Origin: an uncultured archaeon
GTDB taxonomy: Archaea > Halobacteriota > Methanosarcinia > Methanosarcinales > Methanoperedenaceae
Direction of reading: 5' to 3'
DNA: 6,959 nucleotides
Assembly: GCA_902386085.1 (NCBI GenBank)
Contig: CABMIA010000174.1
Location: 1 to 6,959 of the forward strand
Below the pieces are notes generated by a model, which had not been told where the DNA came from, made no database searches, and saw nothing but the letters and a program-made list of their open reading frames with translations. This document shows positions 1 to 4,983 of the stretch, in pieces (positions within the stretch are counted from its first letter, which is position 1; each line of letters starts with the position of its first letter). Position numbers and translations under genes: made by a program.

Positions 1-866
1 AGGTGAATCCCGGCAATTACATCCCCGCCGAATGTGCTGTTATCCCCGAGCGCGATATGCACCGTTCCCCCGACCTTTTCATCCTCAAGCACATTGCCGA
101 TAAGCCGCGCTCCGGGATTTATGCCGATCCCGAATTCTGCGATATTGCGCGCCTTTTCCCCAACCTTGTCAAGCGTTGCAGTGAGTTTCTCAGCATGCTT
201 ACCTTTGATGCCTGTAACATACCTGTTCCTGACCGTGAATTCAAGGGGTGAATCAAGAATCCCGAACCCGCTCATGGAACCGTCCACCACAAAAACCCCG
301 TTTGCATCTTTGGGCGCAATATACAGTTCCCCGGCAGGAAGATTGCTGCTGCACCCGGGTTCAAAACAAAGCCCGGTATCCATCATCCATGTGCAGCCTT
401 CAAGGTTAAACAGGATATCGGTGCCCAATTCTGTTACAACCCTGACCCTTCGGGAATTTTCCAGCCGCATGTTCAGATTAATTGCAATATCATTGACCTT
501 ATTATAATCCGCGGTCATCCCGCCTGAGGACATCATCTGCTCGGTGATCCCGGGCATGGACGCAATGCGCACCCCGGCTTTGCATGCGTTTATCCTCGCC
601 TGGGTATGCGTGAGGGAAAACGTGGTCGGGGCGATCACGACATCAGCACTTTTCATGGCTTCTGCCACAACAAGAGGCGGTTCTTCCCCGTGGTGCGACC
701 TGGGAAGCATGGTCAGAAGCATGGCCTCGCATCCAAGGGCTTTTGCAGTTTCGAATAAGCTCTTGCCGATAGATGGGGGAGTTAAGGTATCCACTACGAT
801 AAGCACGCTCTCGCCATGCTTTATGCCATAACATTCCATGACTTTTTTTGCGCCGGTATCGATCAT
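1..866 (-). CDS. M29-family (AmpS/AmpT-like) metallo-aminopeptidase, C-terminus off window
   Basis: I translated this frame by hand; it stays open from an ATG at 866 to the left edge, giving 288 visible residues. The product looks like the short archaeal leucyl aminopeptidase (aminopeptidase T) group, cytosolic enzymes that remove N-terminal residues from peptides using divalent metals. Recognisable parts are an N-terminal Rossmann-like segment (GESVLIVVDTLT, residues 18-29), NLPAGELYIAP near 175-185, AEFGIGINPGAR near 243-254, and the metal-site region EDEKVGGTVHIALGDN near 261-276, followed by GG and IH at the edge. E180, E263, H270 and H288 are plausible metal ligands by family analogy; the final Asp expected after IH lies outside. 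An in-frame ATG at 875 (residues MFI first) is an alternative start. Neither start has a clear Shine-Dalgarno. Family call is firm; the substrate is unknown. Confidence 0.9.
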   Translation of the reverse strand, partial: MIDTGAKKVMECYGIKHGESVLIVVDTLTPPSIGKSLFETAKALGCEAMLLTMLPRSHHGEEPPLVVAEAMKSADVVIAPTTFSLTHTQARINACKAGVRIASMPGITEQMMSSGGMTADYNKVNDIAINLNMRLENSRRVRVVTELGTDILFNLEGCTWMMDTGLCFEPGCSSNLPAGELYIAPKDANGVFVVDGSMSGFGILDSPLEFTVRNRYVTGIKGKHAEKLTATLDKVGEKARNIAEFGIGINPGARLIGNVLEDEKVGGTVHIALGDNSTFGGDVIAGIH

Positions 867-970
867 AATGAACATCGAGTATATGGTAATACTTCATTAA
901 CTACTTTTTTAGTTCTTCAACTGTACAATATTTAGAGATTTTAGTCAGTATGCAGAGCAATTTAAATTAC

Positions 971-980
971 CAAAAAAGCT
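971..980 (-). terminator. Possible oligo-T terminator after the zinc-ribbon/HNH-like gene
   Basis: On the minus strand, 25 to 34 bases beyond the stop of the 1005-1565 gene, the sequence reads AGCTTTTTTG, a run of six T. Archaeal transcription often ends at such runs. The spacer 876-1004 around it is A/T-rich and holds no convincing gene. It is also where a promoter for the downstream aminopeptidase should lie; an AATATTTA near 927-934 is the best but weak TATA candidate. Confidence 0.25.
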
Positions 981-1004
981 TGAATATAGTTTGTATATAA
1001 TTTA

Positions 1005-1565
1005 TTATGATTTCAACTTTTCTTCATTATAAAAATTTTTAATATTAATTAATGTTTCCCTAATTTTATCGGAATTCTCCTGATTCTTATTGTTGAAGTA
1101 CTCTGCTAGAACGGTAATAATATTTTTGAAACAGCCAAATGGAATTTTTCCTTTTATTTGATTGATTATAAATAAACAGACAACAACTTCCCCACGATTC
1201 GATTTGAAGATTGGATTTTTATGGTCAAACGTCAAAATCAAAGCATCATCGATGGGGTCAATAGACTTGTTTGTAATATTAAAATGACTTTCTATTCTTG
1301 TATACTCACATTTGAAAAGACGTATCCCATTCTCTGTGCGAGAATAAGCCCGTTTCAATGCATTTCTCACTTCACTTGTTGTGCATTTATTTTTATGTTT
1401 TTCAATGATATTATTACATTCTCGACATGAAGCCGTCTTTTCTGAATGCTCTACATTACAAATATCACAACGCCTGCTCGGAGCGTTAATATTGAAGTCT
1501 TTAATCGTCATCATCGTCATCGTATCTTTACATGCCCAAGCGGCTTGGCTCGCTTCATCAAACAT
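1005..1565 (-). CDS. Zinc-ribbon protein with HNH-nuclease-like C-terminal half (hypothetical)
   Basis: This is a 186-residue protein of unknown function. Residues 33-50 form a CxxC-x10-CxxC pair (C33, C36, C47, C50), a typical small zinc ribbon. After a basic helix-like stretch (about 60-80) comes FKCEYTR (84-90), then LTFDHKNP (111-118), then GEVVVCLFIINQIKGK (125-140) and FKNIITVLAEYFNN. This order, CxYTxI, then LTFDHxxP, then VVxxxxxNxxK and a final helix, resembles uncharacterised HNH-like archaeal proteins that I recall by pattern. D114-H115 would be the catalytic Asp-His. Nuclease activity is inference. It lies 55 bases downstream of the HicB-like gene with no obvious promoter of its own, so co-transcription is likely. 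Its base composition is low (about 30% GC in one counted stretch). Internal Met codons at 16, 18 and 19 are possible alternative starts; the first ATG is preferred because AAGGA lies 10 bases upstream. Confidence 0.75.
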   Translation of the reverse strand: MFDEASQAAWACKDTMTMMTIKDFNINAPSRRCDICNVEHSEKTASCRECNNIIEKHKNKCTTSEVRNALKRAYSRTENGIRLFKCEYTRIESHFNITNKSIDPIDDALILTFDHKNPIFKSNRGEVVVCLFIINQIKGKIPFGCFKNIITVLAEYFNNKNQENSDKIRETLINIKNFYNEEKLKS

Positions 1566-1575
1566 TCATTTCGAA

Positions 1576-1580
1576 TCCTT
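1576..1580 (-). promoter_or_regulatory. Ribosome binding site for the zinc-ribbon/HNH-like gene
   Basis: The minus strand reads AAGGA, ten bases before the ATG at 1565. It supports that start over the Met cluster near codons 16-19. It also fits translation of a second cistron on a message shared with the HicB-like gene. An overlapping out-of-frame ATG at 1569 meets a stop after three codons. Confidence 0.45.
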
Positions 1581-1620
1581 ATTACAGAGAATTTTGATAG
1601 CAATTTTCCCTGATACTTTT

Positions 1621-1842
1621 CTAAGTTTCGGCAACCGGAGCCACCTCAAAAGTAGTTATTATGGATTTTATATCAGTCTCCAGTGGAAACTCCTCTAAAT
1701 ACAGCTCAGTAGCTTCTTTGAGGTTATTTATGGCCTCTTCTATAGTTTTTCCCTGACTGAATGTTCCCACTTCGGGGCACTCAGCTACATACATATCTTC
1801 TTCTTTATGTAGTACGGCTGTGAGTATTTTTGGTTTTGCCAT
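1621..1842 (-). CDS. HicB-family antitoxin-like protein (orphan)
   Basis: This 73-residue protein is a single HicB N-terminal-type domain, a small RNase-H-like alpha/beta fold. The visible pattern is typical: a first strand KILTAVLHKEEDMYVAECPE, then VGTFSQGKTIEEAINNLKEA and TELYLEE. In type II toxin-antitoxin pairs HicB binds and neutralises HicA, a small mRNA-cleaving toxin, and full-length HicB often carries a C-terminal DNA-binding domain. Here that domain is absent; the protein ends soon after TELYLEEFPLE with a short tail. No HicA-like gene (small, dsRBD-like, GSHH-type motif) is seen on either side. The downstream gene instead encodes a zinc-ribbon/HNH-like protein. I chose the ATG at 1842, because a TATA-like box at 1869-1880 predicts transcription starting just ahead of it. 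An ATG at 1863 would add seven residues (MKNHNTI) but sits too close to the box. Confidence 0.85.
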   Translation of the reverse strand: MAKPKILTAVLHKEEDMYVAECPEVGTFSQGKTIEEAINNLKEATELYLEEFPLETDIKSIITTFEVAPVAET

Positions 1843-1868
1843 AATTGTATTGTGGTTTTTCATTACTT

Positions 1869-1880
1869 AAATATTTATAT
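1869..1880 (-). promoter_or_regulatory. TATA-like promoter of the HicB-like gene
   Basis: The minus strand reads ATATAAATATTT, centred about 33 bases before the ATG at 1842. Archaeal TATA boxes lie about 25 to 30 bases before transcription starts, so the message would begin only a few bases before that ATG and be essentially leaderless. It probably also serves the downstream zinc-ribbon gene. Confidence 0.45.
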
Positions 1881-2003
1881 CGAAGGCTAAGTTATCTTTT
1901 CCTGAAAGAATTTTATCATTATAAATAAATGTATATATGTGATAAAAATAAAGAACAAGCCGAAGCTCAAATATTGTTTGAAAGATTATGATTCAGGAAA
2001 CCA

Positions 2004-2020
2004 TTTAAAAACAAAAAATA
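2004..2020 (-). terminator. Oligo-T terminator after the AlbA_2 gene
   Basis: Just past the TGA at 2027-2025 the minus strand reads TATTTTTTGTTTTTAAA, two T runs (six and five) split by a G. U-rich tracts without a strong hairpin are a common archaeal termination signal. It would separate the AlbA_2 gene from the HicB-like gene, which has its own TATA-like box. The remaining spacer (about 1881-2003) is A/T-rich and shows no convincing gene. Confidence 0.45.
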
Positions 2021-2024
2021 GGCG

Positions 2025-3098
2025 TCAAAAATCAAAGCCACCACTCATCCGAATAATTTCCAAAATCTCGATTATTCTATTTTTAATATTTTCAGATTGT
2101 TTTGAATTATTGAGTTCCTCTATGAGCTTATTTTTAATTTCTAATTTAGTCTCCTCAACTAAATTTCTAAATCCACTTGATTTAATTCTATTAAATAGTT
2201 CGTCTTTTTCCTGAATTGTGATTTCAATGATTATTTCAATCACATGTTTATTATTCATTTCTACTAATATTCGAATAGCCTCCGAACGAGCTTCAAGATT
2301 CGAATCGGCTTTGGCGATATTTATTAATTGATTGCTATATCTATCAATCAATTTTTGTCTTGATTCATCATCTTCACTCGAAATCATTATTGAAAGGATC
2401 TCTATTACTTTTTTTCTTATTTCTGCCTCTTTATCATTCAATAATTCTTCAAGTGCTTCAAGTATTTGGTCTTCATCGAACATTTGTCTTTTATAGCTTA
2501 GAAGTTCAATCTCTCTTAAGCCCTGTAGACGGGCCTCTTTATTAATCCACTCAACAGCCTTCAAACATAATTCAATTTCTTCAGGTTTGGCTTTAGTTTT
2601 AACCCTCTCTTCAAACGAAGAACTCCTCAAAAGAATTTCTGGTTTTGTAGTTGCATAGTCTAGCCCTAGTCTTTCTTTAGCTAACGGGATTAGGCCAGTT
2701 ATATCAAGGTAATCTATGTTTGATCCTACTCTTATCGGAAATCTATATTTATTATCAATGTGAATTTTATTATCGCTTTTATGAACATAAATTAAGACTA
2801 TTTTGTGATTATCATAATCCCTTTCTTCTTCAATGTTTATTTGAACCTGTGGACGACAATTCTTAGCTTGCTCAGAAATGTATTCTCGGTCTCCTTTTTT
2901 CAAAGAATAACCAACTGTTTCTTTTGAATTATTGACCCCTATGATGAACAGACCACCACTGGTATTTGCAAATGCGGCAAAATAAGTGGATAACTTCTCT
3001 TTGATTTCTTTATTTAGAGTCTCTTTACATTCAAAAGATACGCTCTCCCATACTCTAATTTGAGTAGCTATCTCTGAATTTGAAATATTAACTTGCAT
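2025..3098 (-). CDS. AlbA_2 (Schlafen-type) domain protein with HEAT-like helical C-terminus
   Basis: This is a 357-residue protein. Residues about 18-135 match the AlbA_2 domain (divergent Alba/Schlafen type): ESVSFECKETLN at 18-29, the signature AAFANTSGGLFIIGVNN at 41-57, VGYSL after it, and FPIRVGSN at 120-127 near the end. In the family this domain occurs in putative transcriptional regulators and, in Schlafen proteins, in RNA-cleaving cores. Many bacterial and archaeal copies carry a C-terminal winged helix or ATPase part. Here the rest (about 175-355) is instead charged, helical repeats such as EALEELLNDKEAEIRKKVIE, which look like HEAT/armadillo-type repeats. No membrane segment or signal peptide is visible. 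It appears to have its own TATA-like box and a T-run terminator, and its base composition is clearly poorer in GC than the right-hand genes. A nucleic-acid-binding or defence role is possible; the specific function is unknown. Confidence 0.85.
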   Translation of the reverse strand: MQVNISNSEIATQIRVWESVSFECKETLNKEIKEKLSTYFAAFANTSGGLFIIGVNNSKETVGYSLKKGDREYISEQAKNCRPQVQINIEEERDYDNHKIVLIYVHKSDNKIHIDNKYRFPIRVGSNIDYLDITGLIPLAKERLGLDYATTKPEILLRSSSFEERVKTKAKPEEIELCLKAVEWINKEARLQGLREIELLSYKRQMFDEDQILEALEELLNDKEAEIRKKVIEILSIMISSEDDESRQKLIDRYSNQLINIAKADSNLEARSEAIRILVEMNNKHVIEIIIEITIQEKDELFNRIKSSGFRNLVEETKLEIKNKLIEELNNSKQSENIKNRIIEILEIIRMSGGFDF

Positions 3099-3130
3099 TA
3101 TTGTTTTACATGATATTGCGGTAAATAAAG

Positions 3131-3140
3131 ATTTTTAAAG
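3131..3140 (-). promoter_or_regulatory. TATA-like promoter of the AlbA_2 gene
   Basis: The minus strand reads CTTTAAAAAT, centred about 37 bases before the ATG at 3098. This predicts a leader of roughly ten bases. No Shine-Dalgarno is seen, which fits a short-leader or leaderless message. Neighbouring A/T-rich runs make the exact box uncertain. Confidence 0.35.
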
Positions 3141-3324
3141 AAAATTTTATTTCACATTTGAATTTGAAAACATGGAAAGCAAATAAATCCAGAGTTCCCA
3201 AATCCTTTAGCATTCGAGGGAAATGCTTTGTGATTTCATCGCAGAGTCCATCACATCACCATTTGGCAAAAACGACTTCGGTTATATTGGTATTCTCCAT
3301 TAAATATAAAGTTGCCGATTGCTT

Positions 3325-3336
3325 ATTATATATTAA
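3325..3336 (+). promoter_or_regulatory. TATA box of the SAM hydroxide adenosyltransferase gene
   Basis: ATTATATATTAA is centred about 24 bases before the ATG at 3354, so transcription should begin at or within a few bases of the start codon. No ribosome binding site precedes the ATG, consistent with leaderless translation. The box is nearly symmetrical and could also fire leftwards (see findings). Confidence 0.5.
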
Positions 3337-3353
3337 ATCCATCCTGAAAAGCC

Positions 3354-4142
3354 ATGATCATAACCCTCCTCTCAGATTTCGGCGACGTATACCCGGCCTC
3401 CATGAAAGGCATAATCCTGCGCATCAACCCCGCCATTAACATCGTGGACATCTCCCATTCCGTACCGCGCCACGACGTGCGCGCCGGGGCGTTCATATTG
3501 ATGACCTGTGCAAAATATTTCCCATCCGGGACTGTTCATATAGCGGTTGTTGACCCGGGCGTGGGGACAGAGCGGCGCCCGATTGCAATAAGGGCTGAAT
3601 CCGGAAATTCGGGAATCCATTATTTCATAGGACCTGATAACGGTCTTCTCATTCCGGCTGCGCGGAGCATTGGTGATTTTGAGGTTTATGAGATTACGAA
3701 CAGGAACCTGTTCCTCAATGATGTATCCGGCACTTTTCACGGCAGGGATATTTTTGCGCCGGCAGGAGCGCATATTTCAGGAGGAGTAAAGATCGAAGAT
3801 GCTGGCAGGCGGATTTTTGATTTTGTAAATCTTGATTTCGGGGAAGGAAAGAGAAAAGATGGCTCTCTGCAGGGGAAAGTTATATTTATCGATTCATTCG
3901 GGAATCTCGTGACAAATATTCCTTCAGAAGTCGTGGATTTTGAACCCGGTGATGTGCTGGAAATCCAGGATAAACGGATTCCATTCCAGAAATCTTATGG
4001 GTTTTGCAAAGCGGGCGAACCCCTTGCGCTGATCGGAAGCCACGGATACCTGGAGGTTGCTGTGAACCAGGGAAATGCTGCTGCTTTCTTTAATTTAAAT
4101 ATTAATGATAACGTGGTTTTCTTCATAAGTCATTATCAATAA
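3354..4142 (+). CDS. S-adenosyl-L-methionine hydroxide adenosyltransferase (DUF62/SAM hydrolase family)
   Basis: This 262-residue cytosolic protein belongs to the fluorinase/chlorinase superfamily. The ordinary members hydrolyse SAM to adenosine and methionine; halogenating members are a small minority. The motifs are complete: LSDFG (6-10), MKGIILRINP (17-26), VDISH (31-35), the VDPGVGTERRP block (66-76), GPDNGLL (93-99), TFHGRDIFAP (127-136), then the C-terminal-domain signatures IDSFGNLVTNIP and SHGYLEVAVNQGNAA. D67, R74 or R75, and H129 match the Asp-Arg-His set described for the hydrolases. Length is normal for the family (about 250-280). The gene stands alone on the plus strand and converges on the SPL radical SAM gene. 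Its base composition is closer to the housekeeping genes than to the A/T-rich block on its left. Confidence 0.95.
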   Translation: MIITLLSDFGDVYPASMKGIILRINPAINIVDISHSVPRHDVRAGAFILMTCAKYFPSGTVHIAVVDPGVGTERRPIAIRAESGNSGIHYFIGPDNGLLIPAARSIGDFEVYEITNRNLFLNDVSGTFHGRDIFAPAGAHISGGVKIEDAGRRIFDFVNLDFGEGKRKDGSLQGKVIFIDSFGNLVTNIPSEVVDFEPGDVLEIQDKRIPFQKSYGFCKAGEPLALIGSHGYLEVAVNQGNAAAFFNLNINDNVVFFISHYQ

Positions 4143-4189
4143 TATATCATTGACAAACCCTAATTCTTTCGCATTATATTATTGATAAT
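4132..4189. repeat. Inverted repeat between convergent genes (possible bidirectional terminator)
   Basis: A perfect 15-base inverted repeat has arms ATTATCAATAATATA at 4132-4146 and TATATTATTGATAAT at 4175-4189, separated by 28 bases. The left arm contains the TAA of the SAM hydrolase gene; the right arm touches the last base of the TGA of the radical SAM gene. The stem would be almost all A-U. It sits where transcripts from both strands should stop, so a shared termination or 3'-end-protecting structure is likely. Confidence 0.55.
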
Positions 4190-4983
4190 CATAACCTGTT
4201 CATCTCACACCTGATATTCTTCTCCCCGCATCTTCTCAAAACCCCCTCAAAAACCTGGCCGTAATAATCCTCTCCTCTCAGAAAAATCCTCTCATACTCA
4301 CGCAGCAACTCAGGCTTAAATCCCTGAACAAACTCCCGAACCCTCTCCCACACCCCTTCCTTCAGCCTCAATTTTTCCACAAGCACATACTTCGGCTTCA
4401 CCTCTGCGATAACATCAACCAGCGCCTCAACATCCGTAAAATAAGGCATCACCGGGCCAAGAAAAATCCATGTGCAGATGCCGTTCCTTGTAAGCTCTGA
4501 AACCGCATGCAGCCTTTCCCCCGCACTTGACGCGCCAGGTTCCATTCTTGCCCTTACACCATCATCGAGCGCCGTAAGCGTAATACCTACTTCGAGATTT
4601 GAAAACTGCCTCAATAAATCCACATCCCTCAGCACAAGGGAAGACTTTGTTTGTATGCACACCGGAAAATCTTGTAGCAACAAGAGTTCAAGACACAGGC
4701 GCGTAACCTCGTATTTCTTTTCAGCGGGCTGGTAAGGGTCGGTCACTGTCCCAAGCCCGACAATACCTTTTTTCTTTATCCGCAGTTCCTTTGACAGGAT
4801 GCGGGGCAGGTTCACTTTCACCTCGACAAGCTCGCCCCATTTCCCTTCATCCCGGTGGATGACCGACGGCGCGTAGCAGTAAACGCAGGCATGCGCGCAG
4901 CCCCTGTATGGGTTGAGGGCATATTCAAGACCGGGTAGCTGCGATCGGGAAAGTGCGGTTTTTACAGTTATTTCTTTTATCAT
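4189..4983 (-). CDS. SPL-family radical SAM protein (spore photoproduct lyase-like, COG1533 type)
   Basis: This 264-residue radical SAM enzyme has the CxxxCxxC cluster motif at C29, C33 and C36 (RGCAHACVYCYAP), which binds a [4Fe-4S] cluster used to cleave SAM reductively. Further family marks are LEYALNPYRGC before the motif, GTVTDPYQPAEKKY around 78-91, LCLELLL, QTKSSLVLRDVDLL, and MEPGASS followed by the ERLHAVSELTRNGI segment. Spore photoproduct lyase in Bacillus reverses a UV-made thymine dimer, but this archaeal branch has no established substrate. C-terminal Cys residues (in CGEKNIRCEMNRL) are present, but whether any acts as the hydrogen donor cannot be told. The ATG overlaps the stop of nreA by four bases (ATGA), and a GAGG site lies within the nreA 3' end, so translation is coupled and the two products likely share a pathway. 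Confidence 0.93.
   Translation of the reverse strand: MIKEITVKTALSRSQLPGLEYALNPYRGCAHACVYCYAPSVIHRDEGKWGELVEVKVNLPRILSKELRIKKKGIVGLGTVTDPYQPAEKKYEVTRLCLELLLLQDFPVCIQTKSSLVLRDVDLLRQFSNLEVGITLTALDDGVRARMEPGASSAGERLHAVSELTRNGICTWIFLGPVMPYFTDVEALVDVIAEVKPKYVLVEKLRLKEGVWERVREFVQGFKPELLREYERIFLRGEDYYGQVFEGVLRRCGEKNIRCEMNRL

Noticed and set aside
34..507. 157-codon plus-strand open frame
   Set aside because: It lies opposite the M29 aminopeptidase frame, whose translation matches family motifs throughout; this frame has no recognisable protein features.
643..897. 84-codon minus-strand open frame
   Set aside because: Same strand as the aminopeptidase but in another frame; the peptide is Arg/Cys/His-rich and lacks family features.
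1566..2024. A HicA toxin gene next to the HicB-like gene
   Set aside because: Neither spacer (55 bases downstream, about 180 upstream) holds a frame long enough with a HicA-type motif.
1939..2214. 91-codon plus-strand frame starting with GTG
   Set aside because: Mostly antisense to the AlbA_2 gene; the 86 unique bases encode a Lys-rich peptide typical of A/T-rich spacer, and no start signal is seen.
876..3353. CRISPR array, tRNA or insertion sequence in the A/T-rich block
   Set aside because: No regularly spaced repeats, no cloverleaf-like segment, and no transposase or terminal inverted repeats could be found by eye.
3372..3773. 133-codon minus-strand frame
   Set aside because: Antisense to the SAM hydroxide adenosyltransferase, which has complete motifs.
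3354..4142. Halogenase (fluorinase or chlorinase) function for the SAM enzyme
   Set aside because: The VDPGVGTERR and TFHGRD motifs and the archaeal context match the hydroxide-using branch, and no halometabolite genes are nearby.
3354..4983. SAM hydrolase and radical SAM gene as one SAM-related operon
   Set aside because: They are on opposite strands and converge, so they are not co-transcribed; shared use of SAM is too general to link them.
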